NCBI GenBank assembly: GCA_045544195.1
Contig: JAZPYO010000011.1
Coordinates: forward strand, 1 to 64,000
Direction: 5' to 3'
Origin: RGIG7213 sp045544195
GTDB taxonomy: Bacteria > Bacillota > Clostridia > Oscillospirales > CAG-272
DNA length: 64,000 nucleotides
Shown here: piece by piece, positions 26,690 through 36,069 of the stretch
Layout of the letters: the number at the start of each line of letters is the position of its first letter
How positions within the stretch are numbered: the first letter of the stretch is position 1
Translations under genes and position numbers: made by a program
Notes under the pieces: model-generated
The model's input: the letters and a program-made list of their open reading frames with translations, nothing else
Told to the model about the DNA's origin: nothing
Databases searched by the model: none

Positions 26690-28852
26690 ATGAAAACAGT
26701 TTCTTCTTACGCTATGAAGACTCTGGCGGTGCTTTTGGCACTTATTACGCTCGTTGCGGTGCTTCCGCTTACGGCTATAAAGGCAGATGCTCTTTCATAC
26801 AGCGGATCAAGCTCTTATATGAGCGGTCCTTATTATCAAAAGCTCATAGCTGTTAACCTTACAGGTAACCAGCGTGTTGACATCGTCAACGTAGCTAAAT
26901 CTCAGGTAGGCTATCAGGAAGGTTCGGGCAGCTCGAGTCTTTCGGGTACTTCCTACGGCGGCAGTAACTATACAGAGTATGGCCGTTGGTACGGTATGCA
27001 GGATATGTGGTGCGCAATGTTCGTTTCATGGTGCGCAAAGGTTGCAGGTATTTCCAGCAGCATCGTTACATACCACTCCTACACACCCACAGGTCTTCAG
27101 TGGTTCAAGGACAGAGGCAGAGCTTATTCCCGTTCCACAGTTGCAAACGGCGGCTACACACCTATCCCCGGTGACATCGTTTACTTCAAGTCGGGAAGAA
27201 ACAGCAACCCCACGAACCACATCGGCATTGTAACCAGTTACTCCGGCGGTACGCTTTATACGGTTGAAGGTAATACATCTTCTGCAACAGTATCCACAAA
27301 CGGCGGCGCAGTTGCAGCGAAGTCCTATTCCATTTCCAACACTTACATAGTTTACATTTGTAAGCCCGCTTACACATCGGGTGATTCCGTTGTTACATCG
27401 TCTTGGGTAAACACCTTTGACTTTACAGACGGTACAGGTACAACAAAGTCAAATACTCCTGTTTCGGGCGCATTGACTATTACAAAAGGCGATAATTTCA
27501 ATATAGGCGGTTGGAGCGTTCACTCCGATGGCGTTGCAAAATATCAGTGGAATCTCAATAACACCTCTTGGGGCGATATGGATTCAAGCTGGATGAAGTT
27601 CCGCCAGGATGTTGCAAATGCAACGACGTCATACAAAAAATGTACGGAGATCAACTCCTTCAGCTTCACGCTGAACTCCGGAGGTCTGAATGTCGGCTCT
27701 AATACCATTTCAATTCGCGGTGTGACAAAGACCGGCAGCACATACACAGTAGGTCATTACGACATATTTGTATATCCCGCAGAGGGAGAAACATACCTGT
27801 CAGTTGACAGATACAAATTCCCCGTTGACGAGGGCATTACGTTCTCGGCAAAGGGTGCAAACGATTATGCTTGGGTAGGTCTTTTCGCAAAGGGCGACGT
27901 TCCCGGTCAGGTTGCTTCTTACCGTTGGTACGAAATGGGTAAGAACGATGTTAAGAACATCAACCTTATGACAGACCCCAATGCCCGTATTAACAGCCGT
28001 GGCGAGCCTACAGAGGGCGAATACACACTGTACCTCTTCGTTGACGAGGATTACACTGTTGATACAAAAATTGATATTACGATAACTGCCGCAGAAGGTG
28101 CGAAGTCTTCTCTTGACTTCCCGAATCCCAGAGATTTCGAGATCTTCCAGGGCGACAGCTTCCTGACGGCAGGCTGGGCGCTTCACAACAAGGGTATCGA
28201 AGCGTTCTACTATATACTGGATAACGATACAACTAAATATGCCATCCAGAATGTTTCTTCAAGAGCAGACGTTCTTGCAGCATTCCCTGCTTACACAGCA
28301 AGCTGCGGTGATCTCAACAGCTTCAGCGATCACATTTCAACAAGCGACTGGTCTGTTGGTAAGCACACGGTTAAGATCGGTGCAATATCTACATCAGGCT
28401 ATGAAATAATTTTGGGCACACTTACAGTAAACGTAACAACACCCCCTGTAAGAATTACCGGCAAAGACTCAAGCGTTGCTATCAGCAGAACTGATAAGCT
28501 CAACTGCGTAAAGAATATTAAACCGGATCTTTCCGTAGCAGAGATCAAGAAGCTGTTCAACGAGGATTGTGTTGTTGTTGATGCACTTGGTAACACAAAG
28601 ACTGACGGTGTAGTCGGCACAGGCTGCAAGGTCAGATACTATACTGGTGACAGACTTGACGATGAGCTTGTTATCATCGTAAGTGCAGACGTTAACGGCG
28701 ACGGTGCTATAACCTCACGTGACGTTATCAAATTAAAGAAGGCTGTTGCCGGCGTACTTACAATGAGTGCGGAGTTCACTGCTGCTGCAGACGCGGATGG
28801 AGATGGCGTTATTTCGTCAAACGATCTCGGTGTTGCGGTAGACTTGATGTAA
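26690..28852 (+). CDS. Secreted CHAP-domain amidase with dockerin
   Basis: A protein of 720 residues. A signal peptide spans ~1-35 (ending LTAIKADA). The CHAP cysteine amidase/endopeptidase domain spans ~60-235, with the catalytic cysteine in MWCAMFVSWC and the histidine in NHIGIVTSY. Two immunoglobulin-like modules of the same layout follow (about 245-370 and 480-590, both starting with an ITKGDNF/IFQGDSF pattern), then a C-terminal dockerin (~650-720) with loops DVNGDGAITSRD and DADGDGVISSND. CHAP enzymes cut peptidoglycan cross-links; dockerin links it to a complex. I chose 26690 for AGGTGA upstream; an in-frame codon seven earlier lacks one. Confidence 0.9.
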   Translation: MKTVSSYAMKTLAVLLALITLVAVLPLTAIKADALSYSGSSSYMSGPYYQKLIAVNLTGNQRVDIVNVAKSQVGYQEGSGSSSLSGTSYGGSNYTEYGRWYGMQDMWCAMFVSWCAKVAGISSSIVTYHSYTPTGLQWFKDRGRAYSRSTVANGGYTPIPGDIVYFKSGRNSNPTNHIGIVTSYSGGTLYTVEGNTSSATVSTNGGAVAAKSYSISNTYIVYICKPAYTSGDSVVTSSWVNTFDFTDGTGTTKSNTPVSGALTITKGDNFNIGGWSVHSDGVAKYQWNLNNTSWGDMDSSWMKFRQDVANATTSYKKCTEINSFSFTLNSGGLNVGSNTISIRGVTKTGSTYTVGHYDIFVYPAEGETYLSVDRYKFPVDEGITFSAKGANDYAWVGLFAKGDVPGQVASYRWYEMGKNDVKNINLMTDPNARINSRGEPTEGEYTLYLFVDEDYTVDTKIDITITAAEGAKSSLDFPNPRDFEIFQGDSFLTAGWALHNKGIEAFYYILDNDTTKYAIQNVSSRADVLAAFPAYTASCGDLNSFSDHISTSDWSVGKHTVKIGAISTSGYEIILGTLTVNVTTPPVRITGKDSSVAISRTDKLNCVKNIKPDLSVAEIKKLFNEDCVVVDALGNTKTDGVVGTGCKVRYYTGDRLDDELVIIVSADVNGDGAITSRDVIKLKKAVAGVLTMSAEFTAAADADGDGVISSNDLGVAVDLM

Positions 28853-28886
28853 TTATTGAACACGAATAATTAAAATTTAGTTTTCG

Positions 28887-28920
28887 GCCTACTGCGGAGA
28901 GATCCGCAGTAGGCTTTTTT
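28887..28920 (+). terminator. Terminator after the CHAP-dockerin gene
   Basis: A 12-bp perfect stem (28887-28898 with 28903-28914), 4-nt loop and six T residues. Confidence 0.9.
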
Positions 28921-28943
28921 AGCGATTATTTTTCGTCACCCTA

Positions 28944-28972
28944 TTGACAAACAGTGAAAACGGGTGTATTAT
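28944..28972 (+). promoter_or_regulatory. Promoter of the ABC transporter operon
   Basis: TTGACA (28944-28949), 17 bases and TATTAT (28967-28972). A leader of ~150 nt follows before the first gene, with no recognised riboswitch. Confidence 0.65.
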
Positions 28973-29130
28973 TAACAAATGCACGGTCAAAAATTCCCAT
29001 TATAAAATGGTTTTTCCTATAGCGATTTCTTTTGAGCTGTATTTGAAATATCCGTATAAAATGGCGTAGTGCTGAACTGTTTGTGTATAAAATAAATTTT
29101 ATTTGAAGATTTTTAAGGAGGTAGGTGCGT

Positions 29131-29826
29131 ATGGCGCTTTTGGAGTATAGGGACATAAGTAAAAACTACGGCACGTTCTCTGCGCTTCAGAATCTTAATC
29201 TTGATGTTAATTCAGGTAGGATCGTAGGCTTGCTGGGTCCGAACGGTAGCGGAAAAACGACACTTATTAAAATGACGTGCGGGCTTTTAGCTCCCACCAC
29301 GGGCACAATAAGCATTGACGGTAATCCCGTAGGTGTTGAAAGTAAAAAGATACTTTCATATTTACCTGAAAGAACTTATCTTGACGAAACTCTTACAGTT
29401 GAAAAAACTATAGATTATTTTGCAGATTTCTACAGTGATTTTGATAGAGTCAAGGCTAATGAGCTTTTCAGCCGCCTGAAAATAGACACGAAAAGCAAGA
29501 TAAAGACACTTTCAAAAGGCACAAAGGAAAAGGTACAGCTCTCGCTGGTAATGAGCAGACGCGCAAAGCTGTATCTGCTTGATGAGCCTATAGCGGGGGT
29601 CGATCCTGCAGCGCGAGACTATATTCTGGATACCATCTTATCGAATTATGCCGAAAATTCCACGGTGATCATTTCAACGCATCTTATCTCTGATATTGAA
29701 AAGGTATTAAACGACGTTATCTTTCTTTCATACGGTAAGGTAATTCTCACATCAACAACAGAAGATATAATGCAGACACACGGTAAAACCGTTGACCAGC
29801 TTTTCAGGGAGGTGTTCAGATGTTAG
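29131..29826 (+). CDS. ABC transporter ATP-binding protein
   Basis: A protein of 231 residues with Walker A GPNGSGKTT near residue 37, signature LSKGTKEKVQLSL near 130 (a non-standard LSGGQ), and Walker B LYLLDEPIAGVDP. It energises the membrane partner encoded 7 bp into its end. The start at 29131 has AAGGAGGTAGG upstream. The pair resembles YtrB/BcrA-type exporters that handle antibiotics or cell-envelope stress, with the third gene of the operon being a small regulator. Confidence 0.92.
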   Translation: MALLEYRDISKNYGTFSALQNLNLDVNSGRIVGLLGPNGSGKTTLIKMTCGLLAPTTGTISIDGNPVGVESKKILSYLPERTYLDETLTVEKTIDYFADFYSDFDRVKANELFSRLKIDTKSKIKTLSKGTKEKVQLSLVMSRRAKLYLLDEPIAGVDPAARDYILDTILSNYAENSTVIISTHLISDIEKVLNDVIFLSYGKVILTSTTEDIMQTHGKTVDQLFREVFRC

Positions 29827-30659
29827 GCAAGCTCTTAAAGTACGATATGCGGTACGTTGCGCGCATTATGCCGTTAATGTATTCGGTGGCACTTGCAATG
29901 TCCTTGCTGATGTCGTTGGTGATCTTTCTGATATCCAAGCTCACTGAAATGTCATTCATTCTTGTAATGATGCTGCCGCTTTGGGCATTGGCACTTGCGG
30001 TCGTAGCTTATTCGGGTGTCATTATGATAGCATCACGAATTTACAAAACCTTTTACTCCGACCAAGGTTATCTTACATTCACCCTTCCTGTAACTTCCTC
30101 ACAGCTCATATGGAGCAAGGTTCTGCTGTATGTTATATGGCAGTTGATCGGTATTATCGTTGCGCTTGTCTGCGTCGCGCTTCCGATCGCCACAGCCGTG
30201 GTAACATTTGCAACAGACGGCTTCTATGGCGCTATGAACTACATTCTTGATTTTATGACATATTTCTTCAAGGAAATGTTTGGCTTTGAGGGGGCAACTT
30301 TTATAGGCGCATGTATCTCGATGCTTGTTTATACACTTGTATCGTACGTAAGCGCACCTATTGCGATAATATTCTCATTTTCGATCGGTCAGTTTGTAAA
30401 TAAGCACCGTGTAATAGCGGCAATAGGCATATATTTTGCTTATTCAACCGTTATGTCTATATTATTTTCAATACTCGAGTTATTCATATATATTCCCGGT
30501 ATGATGTCAGATGCATATGTTGACAGCAGTATTATTGGAATTGCAAGTACACAGCTTATGTGGTATATGATCTTTTGCAGTATTTTGACTATCATTGTTT
30601 CCTCTATTTGTTATGTTGTAACAAAACATATAATGGCTAATAAGCTTAATTTAATTTAG
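29820..30659 (+). CDS. ABC transporter permease
   Basis: A protein of 279 residues with about six membrane segments (starting near residues 18, 50, 105, 165, 200 and 245). It begins before the ATPase gene ends, showing coupled translation. It is an ABC-2-like membrane component; no substrate clue is visible. Confidence 0.85.
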   Translation: MLGKLLKYDMRYVARIMPLMYSVALAMSLLMSLVIFLISKLTEMSFILVMMLPLWALALAVVAYSGVIMIASRIYKTFYSDQGYLTFTLPVTSSQLIWSKVLLYVIWQLIGIIVALVCVALPIATAVVTFATDGFYGAMNYILDFMTYFFKEMFGFEGATFIGACISMLVYTLVSYVSAPIAIIFSFSIGQFVNKHRVIAAIGIYFAYSTVMSILFSILELFIYIPGMMSDAYVDSSIIGIASTQLMWYMIFCSILTIIVSSICYVVTKHIMANKLNLI

Positions 30660-30670
30660 GAGGTAATAAA

Positions 30671-30964
30671 ATGACTGTTGGTGAACGAATTACGCACTTC
30701 AGAGAGCAGAAGCACATCACGGTTAACAAATTGGCTAACCTTGCCGGTGTTTCACAGAGCTATCTGCGTGACGTTGAAAGAGGACAAAAACAGCCGACGG
30801 TAGAATATCTTTCCTATATATGCGATGCTTTAGGTATTACCGTCTCCCAGTTTTTCGACTACGATCAGACAAGTGACGAGTTGATGCAGGCTATCAGACG
30901 GCTTACCGATGAGCAAAAAGAAAAGCTCGTGCTTTTTCTCAACACCTTTGATGAATTCAAATAA
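30671..30964 (+). CDS. XRE-family small DNA-binding regulator
   Basis: A protein of 97 residues. An N-terminal helix-turn-helix (residues ~8-62) contains KLANLAGVSQSYLRDVERGQ, the family's recognition region, and a short C-terminal helical tail (LMQAIRRLTDEQKEKLVLFL). It follows the permease by 11 bp with GGAGG upstream and probably controls the operon. It ends in a strong terminator. Confidence 0.88.
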   Translation: MTVGERITHFREQKHITVNKLANLAGVSQSYLRDVERGQKQPTVEYLSYICDALGITVSQFFDYDQTSDELMQAIRRLTDEQKEKLVLFLNTFDEFK

Positions 30965-30967
30965 TTA

Positions 30968-31011
30968 AAAATAAAACTGCCGCATAAAATGTGCGGCAGT
31001 TTTATTTTTTT
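30968..31011 (+). terminator. Terminator of the ABC-XRE operon
   Basis: A stem containing aaaactgccgca paired with tgcggcagtttt is followed by a run of T residues. Confidence 0.85.
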
Positions 31012-31141
31012 ATGGTTTGCTGAAAGCCACCGTTTCAGACGGCGGGTATGACTTTCGTTAAATCCGTTCTTGCGCACAGTATATAAAAACGAAACGGCGC
31101 GGGTGTGTCAAACACTATTACTTTAGTAGTTTGAGGAAATA

Positions 31142-31357
31142 ATAACACCGAAGGTGTCACGCCTCGCCCCGTGGGGGGGCGGGGACGAGGCGTTTGTTAC
31201 GTTATGCGAACGCTATTCTGTCCGTCAATCAGGTATAAAAAACGACTCCGTAAGGCGTTACGCCTGCACACGTTGAGGTGCAGGACGAGGCGTTTGCTAC
31301 GATGTGCGGACGCTATCGTATCCGTCAATTTAGTATAAAGAAAAACACCGCAAGGCA
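31142..31357. repeat. Tandem ~100-bp hairpin repeat, 2.2 copies
   Basis: Two full units (31142-31241 and 31242-31341) and a partial third start with aacaccg-aaggtgt/gcgtt-type blocks. Each includes a GC-rich hairpin (cgcctcg...cgaggcg in the first, cctgcac...gtgcagg in the second), then the shared tail gacgaggcgtttg, acgctat, tccgtcaat and gtataaa. Tails differ at a few positions. The intervening region between two terminators codes for no protein. It could be a small mobile repeat or a structured RNA. Confidence 0.6.
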
Positions 31358-31389
31358 TTTTAAAAGGTCGATCAAAAAATTGCAAAAAA

Positions 31390-31432
31390 GCAAAACTGCC
31401 GTACTCTTGATACGGCAGTTTTATTTTTTTTT
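31390..31432. terminator. Terminator of the exporter operon (bidirectional)
   Basis: Stem aaaactgccgta with tacggcagtttt, flanked by T or A runs, lies just beyond the stop of the ABC exporter gene at 31431. Confidence 0.8.
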
Positions 31433-33302
31433 ATGTAGCCTTTCCCGAAAACTGATGGTTGTATAGCTTGTAATATTCGCCCTTAAGCTCAAGAAGCGAT
31501 TCGTGATCGCCCGATTCTGCAATGCAGCCGTTTTTTAAAACGACTATCATATCCGCGTCACGTATCGTTGATAGCCTGTGTGCTATTATCAGCGACGTTC
31601 TTCCTTGCATAAGATTGTTCATCGCCTGCTGTATCTTCAATTCCGTGCGTGTATCGACGGACGATGTAGCCTCGTCAAGAATAAGTATCTTCGGGTCTGC
31701 GAGAACTGCGCGCGCGATGGCTAACAGCTGCTTTTGACCTGCGGACAGATTAGCCCCCGACTCTGCAAGCATTGTGTTATACCCGTTCGGCAGTCTGTCA
31801 ATAAACGTGTCAGCCATTGCGATCTTGCACGCTTTTTCAATTTCCTCTTGCGTAGCATCGGGCTTACCGTAGCTTATATTTGCGTTGATCGTATCATTGA
31901 AAAGCACGGTGTCCTGCAAAACTATCGCTATAAATCTTCTCAGATCCTGCTTTGGTATCTGCGTTATGTCAACGCCGTCAACGCTTATTGTTCCGCTGTC
32001 GGCATCGTAAAACCGTGTCAGCAGATTTATCGCAGTCGTTTTTCCTGAGCCCGTTGCGCCTACGATGGCGATCTTCTGCCCTTGCTTTACGCTCAGATCA
32101 AAGTCCTTTAATACAGGCTCGCTTGGGTTATATCCGAAATAGACATCCTTGAATTCAATGCTGCCCTTGACCTTATCCAATGGCATCGAAAGTACACCGT
32201 CGTTTATTTCTTCCTCTGAATCGAGAATTTCAAATATTCGTTCCGCGCCTGCAAGCGCTGTAAGTATCGTGGCGTACTGCATAGCGATCATATTGATCGG
32301 ATGGCTGAATTTTTTTGAGTAGAGAAGCATAGCCTGTATTGAGCCGGGTGTTAATGACGCCTTTCCGCTTAAAGCGAGATATCCGCCTATGCACGCTAAA
32401 AGAACGTACTGCAGATTTCCGAGAAAGTTCATTATCGGCCCCATAACAGAGCCCCATACCTTAGCCTTTACCGCGCATACCTTGAGCTGCTCCGATGTCT
32501 GATCGAACGAACGTATAAAATCGTCCTCTTTTCCGTATGCTATCACGGTTTTATAACCCGTTACGCTTTCCTCAACGCAGCCGTTGAGAGCGCCTAAAAG
32601 CTGCTGCTGACGGACGAAATACTTGCGCATGAACTTTGCAAGATTATTTGATATGAATATCGTAAGCGGTATTGCAACGATCGCTATAAGCGTCATTACG
32701 GGGCTGTAATATATCATCATTGCAAGAGCGCCTATCAGGGTAAGAACGGCGGAAAAAAGCGCCGTTACCGATTGGGATATTGCATTTGAAACATTTTCAA
32801 CGTCATTCGTCATTCGGCTCATTATGTCACCGTGGCGGTGGCTATCCGTGTATTTTATCGGTAATCGCGATATCCTTTTAAACAGATCCCGCCTCAGTAT
32901 AAATACTGTTCTTTGCGAGAGCTTGGCAGAAAGAACACCTTGAAAATACGTTATGGCAGCGCTGAAAATGAATATTGAGCCGATGATGATCAGGTACATC
33001 TTCATAGCTTCGAAATCGACCTTTAAAGAGCCGTTTTCGATATATATCGTGTCTATCGCCTTTTGCTGAAAGAACGGCCCTAAAATATCCGCCGCTGTTA
33101 CAAGAACCATAATGACGATAAGAAAATACAGTATTTTGCTGTTTTTGCCGATGTATTTCAAAAGGCGGAAAAGTGTATTTTTTGTATTTTTCGGCTTTTC
33201 CGCTGACATTCGGGCGTTCATAGGTCCGCCGCCCGGACGGCCTATCGGAGGCATTGTGCCTCTGGCTTGATCTGACGGTCTTTTTTGATTATTCATACTC
33301 AA
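31431..33302 (-). CDS. ABC exporter half-transporter, catalytically complete subunit
   Basis: A protein of 623 residues. It has an N-terminal extension (~45 residues, proline and glycine rich), six membrane segments (~50-340) and a nucleotide-binding domain with Walker A GATGSGKTT, signature LSAGQKQLLA and Walker B ILILDEATSS, whose glutamate is the catalytic base. It overlaps the gene upstream by 4 bp. Together they form a heterodimeric exporter of the LmrCD/MsbA type; substrates may be lipids, peptides or drugs. Confidence 0.92.
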   Translation of the reverse strand: MSMNNQKRPSDQARGTMPPIGRPGGGPMNARMSAEKPKNTKNTLFRLLKYIGKNSKILYFLIVIMVLVTAADILGPFFQQKAIDTIYIENGSLKVDFEAMKMYLIIIGSIFIFSAAITYFQGVLSAKLSQRTVFILRRDLFKRISRLPIKYTDSHRHGDIMSRMTNDVENVSNAISQSVTALFSAVLTLIGALAMMIYYSPVMTLIAIVAIPLTIFISNNLAKFMRKYFVRQQQLLGALNGCVEESVTGYKTVIAYGKEDDFIRSFDQTSEQLKVCAVKAKVWGSVMGPIMNFLGNLQYVLLACIGGYLALSGKASLTPGSIQAMLLYSKKFSHPINMIAMQYATILTALAGAERIFEILDSEEEINDGVLSMPLDKVKGSIEFKDVYFGYNPSEPVLKDFDLSVKQGQKIAIVGATGSGKTTAINLLTRFYDADSGTISVDGVDITQIPKQDLRRFIAIVLQDTVLFNDTINANISYGKPDATQEEIEKACKIAMADTFIDRLPNGYNTMLAESGANLSAGQKQLLAIARAVLADPKILILDEATSSVDTRTELKIQQAMNNLMQGRTSLIIAHRLSTIRDADMIVVLKNGCIAESGDHESLLELKGEYYKLYNHQFSGKAT

Positions 33303-35122
33303 GCCTCCTGTTCGGCAAACGCGCCTGAGCGTATTTGCGAATTATATATGTCGTAATATGTCTGACTTGTTTTTAAAAGCTCACTGTGGGTAGCGCAGTG
33401 CTTTATTGTTCCATCGTTTTCTATTACGGCAATTCGGTCAGCTTCCATAACAGATGCTATTCTCTGGGCTATCATAATTACCGTTGTTGAATCGAGATGC
33501 TCCTTCATTGCAGCTCTGAGCTTTCCTTCGGTTGCAAGGTCAAGGGCAGATGTTGCATCGTCGAAAATGAGGATATCGGGCTTTCGTATAATACCTCTTG
33601 CTATCGATATTCGCTGCTTCTGACCGCCTGAAAGGGAAGCACCCTTTTCGGCAACCTTTGTATCAAGACCGAGGGTGAAGCTATCAATAAATTCCTTTGC
33701 CTGTGAAATGTCTATCGCTTTTTCGAGCATTTCCTTCGTTGCATTTTCATCTCCCCAGCGGATGTTACCCTCAATGCTGTCGGAGAACAGCTCGCTTTTT
33801 TGCATTACATAGCTTATTTTGCTTCGCAAAGCATCAAGATCGTATTCCTTGACGGGTACACCGTCAACGTATACTACGCCCTCAACGGCATCGTAAAAGC
33901 GCGGTATAAGCGATGCAAGAGTTGTCTTTCCGCAGCCTGTCGAGCCGATTATGGCAAGAGTCTCACCGCGCTTTATATCAAGGCTTATGTTGTTCAGCAC
34001 GGGTCTGCCGACGGTTGACGGATAGTGGAACGATACGTTTTTGAACGATACGGCAATTTCACCGCCTTCACCGCACGTTCTGTCTGATGAAATAATAACG
34101 GGGTCTGATTCAAGCAGCTCGTTTATTCTTTTTGCAGAGGCATTTGCTCTTGAAACAGATTGAAACATATTCGTCACCATCATTATGGAGTTGAGTACCA
34201 TCGTCATATACGTTATCGCCGCCATAATAGCACCCGTGGTCATTGAAGCATTTTCGATATAAATGTTGAAGCCGCCTATGTATATAACGGCTGCTATGGA
34301 AATGTTCAGAATAACGGTAAGAACGGGAGAAATGACCGCCATCAGCTTCAAAACCTTCAAGTTTATGCCGAAAAGGGCGCTGTTTGCGATGTCAAATCTC
34401 TCACATTCGTAATCCTCCTTGACATACGCCTTTACAACTCGTGCGCCGCTTACGTTTTCCTGAACTACGGAGTTTACCTTATCAAGACGCTGCTGAACCT
34501 TGCTATAAAGTGGAATTGCCTTTAAAAGCACGGTGATAAGAACAATGGCAAGAACGGGAATGGAGCAAAGCAGAATGGCGCTGAATTTTAAATCAAGTAA
34601 AACGAGCATCACAGTTCCGCCAATAAGAAACATAGGCGCTCGAACGAACATTCTCAGCAGCATTTCAAAAAATTCAACGACCATCGAAATGTCGTTTGTC
34701 ATTCGTGTCACAAGTGAGCCTGTTGTGAATTTGTCCGTTTGCTCAACTGAAAGCGACATTACCTTTTTATATGCAAACGTGCGAAGATCGTGCCCTGCGC
34801 TTTGTCCTGCCTTTGATGCGGTGTATGCACATATAGTGCCGAAAAAACCGCCTATGAGCGTTATTATAAGCATAAGCACACCAAACGTTACAATGGTCTG
34901 TAAGGGTGTGAAGCCTTCGCCGTGGATCGCCTCCATAACGGTGTATGCAACCTTCGAGCCGCTTTCGTTGTCATATATATCCTTTTCGTATATGCCATAG
35001 TCAACTATGTATGACATAAGGTAGGGAAGCATAAGATCTGCTGTCACCTCGCCTATCATAAACAGCGGTGATAAAACGGCAAATACGGCGTATGGCTTTA
35101 AGTATTTAAATAGCTTTTTCAT
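33299..35122 (-). CDS. ABC exporter half-transporter with degenerate site
   Basis: A protein of 607 residues. Six membrane segments span ~15-310, then an ATPase domain with Walker A GSTGCGKTT and signature LSGGQKQRIS. Its Walker B reads ILIFDDATSA: aspartate stands where the catalytic glutamate should be, so its own ATP site is probably not hydrolytic, the usual asymmetry in heterodimeric exporters. It is the first gene of the pair; the other subunit supplies the working glutamate. Confidence 0.92.
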   Translation of the reverse strand: MKKLFKYLKPYAVFAVLSPLFMIGEVTADLMLPYLMSYIVDYGIYEKDIYDNESGSKVAYTVMEAIHGEGFTPLQTIVTFGVLMLIITLIGGFFGTICAYTASKAGQSAGHDLRTFAYKKVMSLSVEQTDKFTTGSLVTRMTNDISMVVEFFEMLLRMFVRAPMFLIGGTVMLVLLDLKFSAILLCSIPVLAIVLITVLLKAIPLYSKVQQRLDKVNSVVQENVSGARVVKAYVKEDYECERFDIANSALFGINLKVLKLMAVISPVLTVILNISIAAVIYIGGFNIYIENASMTTGAIMAAITYMTMVLNSIMMVTNMFQSVSRANASAKRINELLESDPVIISSDRTCGEGGEIAVSFKNVSFHYPSTVGRPVLNNISLDIKRGETLAIIGSTGCGKTTLASLIPRFYDAVEGVVYVDGVPVKEYDLDALRSKISYVMQKSELFSDSIEGNIRWGDENATKEMLEKAIDISQAKEFIDSFTLGLDTKVAEKGASLSGGQKQRISIARGIIRKPDILIFDDATSALDLATEGKLRAAMKEHLDSTTVIMIAQRIASVMEADRIAVIENDGTIKHCATHSELLKTSQTYYDIYNSQIRSGAFAEQEA

Positions 35123-35262
35123 TAAAAATTCCTCCGTATGCTAACAATTGTACTAAAAGACGGCGCAATAAAAAAGAGTATTTTTTAAACAATGTGAAAA
35201 AACATTATATAAAACGAAAAATGTCGTAGCGTGCAGATGAATTGATCAAAATACATTCGCAG

Positions 35263-35291
35263 TTGACAAATGTGCTTTTATGTGATATAAT
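35263..35291 (+). promoter_or_regulatory. Promoter of the zinc-ribbon membrane protein gene
   Basis: TTGACA (35263-35268), 17 bases and TATAAT (35286-35291). Confidence 0.8.
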
Positions 35292-35323
35292 GCGTGTATA
35301 GCTTATATAAAAGGAGAAATATT

Positions 35324-35716
35324 ATGAGTATATGCAGATATTGCGGTAAAACGATAGAGGATAACGCATCGTTTTGCGCTCATTGCGGTGCAGCGCTTGG
35401 TACATACGCAAGTACAACTGTGCAAAGTGCACCTCCCACCCTTTGCACTATGGCGTTGATAGGATTTATTTTGTCGTTTTTTGTGCCGATAGCAGGACTT
35501 ATTGTGTCGATAATCGGCAAATCACAGATCAAAAAATCAAACGGATCGCTTAACGGTAACGGATTTGCGCTGGCAGGTATAATAATCAGCGCGGTAAGTA
35601 TGATAATGAGCTTTATAGTTATTGTGGTTTACGTTATTTTTTTTATTGCAATGGCTATGGGAGCAGCATCATACGATTCGGAAATATATTATCTTATCGC
35701 TAATTTCATCAGATGA
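35324..35716 (+). CDS. Zinc-ribbon DUF4190-like membrane protein
   Basis: A protein of 130 residues. The N-terminus has a zinc ribbon (CRYCGKTIEDNASFCAHCG, two CxxC pairs, residues 4-22). Two membrane segments follow (~45-72 and ~88-115), the usual DUF4190 layout, with GIILSFFVP-like and GFALAGIIISAV motifs. Start 35324 has AAAAGGAG upstream. Function is unknown; such proteins often sit by sensing or envelope genes. Confidence 0.8.
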   Translation: MSICRYCGKTIEDNASFCAHCGAALGTYASTTVQSAPPTLCTMALIGFILSFFVPIAGLIVSIIGKSQIKKSNGSLNGNGFALAGIIISAVSMIMSFIVIVVYVIFFIAMAMGAASYDSEIYYLIANFIR

Positions 35717-35737
35717 ATATGATGCTTTTATTGAATT

Positions 35738-35770
35738 TCAGGACGGTTGTATATACTGTCCTGATTTTTT
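35738..35770 (+). terminator. Terminator before the tRNA genes
   Basis: A seven-base-pair stem (tcaggac with gtcctga) is followed by eight T residues. Confidence 0.75.
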
Positions 35771-35802
35771 TTGCAAAAAAGCAATTTTTTTCATCAAAAC
35801 AC

Positions 35803-35831
35803 TTGACAAATCGTTTTTTTTATGATATATT
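35803..35831 (+). promoter_or_regulatory. tRNA operon promoter
   Basis: TTGACA (35803-35808), 17 bases and TATATT (35826-35831) lie ~30 bases before tRNA-Met. Confidence 0.75.
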
Positions 35832-35861
35832 GATTAGGCGCTGACAGCGATGCGGCGTTTT

Positions 35862-35938
35862 GGCGGAATAGCTCAGTTGGCTAGAGCGCTCGGTTCATAC
35901 CCGAAAGGTCGTGGGTTCAAATCCAACTTCCGCTACCA
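35862..35938 (+). tRNA. tRNA-Met (CAT)
   Basis: A cloverleaf of 77 bases with CCA encoded. The acceptor stem is GGCGGAA with TTCCGCT; the anticodon loop TTCATAC gives anticodon CAT; the T-loop is TTCAAAT. One G-A mismatch appears in the T stem (GTGGG with CCAAC). The sequence matches tRNA-Met of Clostridia rather than Ile2, but a modified CAT tRNA cannot be excluded. Confidence 0.9.
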
Positions 35939-35994
35939 TGTTTTGTATGGCGGCATCGAAGATCGTTGCCGCTGTGCAGAGCATAATTGAATAT

Positions 35995-36069
35995 GGCCCG
36001 TTGGTCAAGAGGCTAAGACACCGCCCTTTCACGGCAGTAACAGGGGTTCGATTCCCCTACGGGTCACCA
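35995..36069 (+). tRNA. tRNA-Glu (TTC), island insertion site
   Basis: A cloverleaf of 75 bases with CCA. The acceptor stem is GGCCCGT with ACGGGTC, the anticodon is TTC in the loop CTTTCAC, and the T arm reads CAGGG-GTTCGATT-CCCCT-like. The 3' part from 36050 and the following terminator are repeated at 51422, marking it as the attachment site for the island. The gene itself remains intact. Confidence 0.95.

Noticed and set aside
31142..31357. CRISPR array
   Set aside because: Units are ~100 bp with internal hairpins, only two full copies, and no short repeats with unique spacers of uniform length. No cas gene is present.
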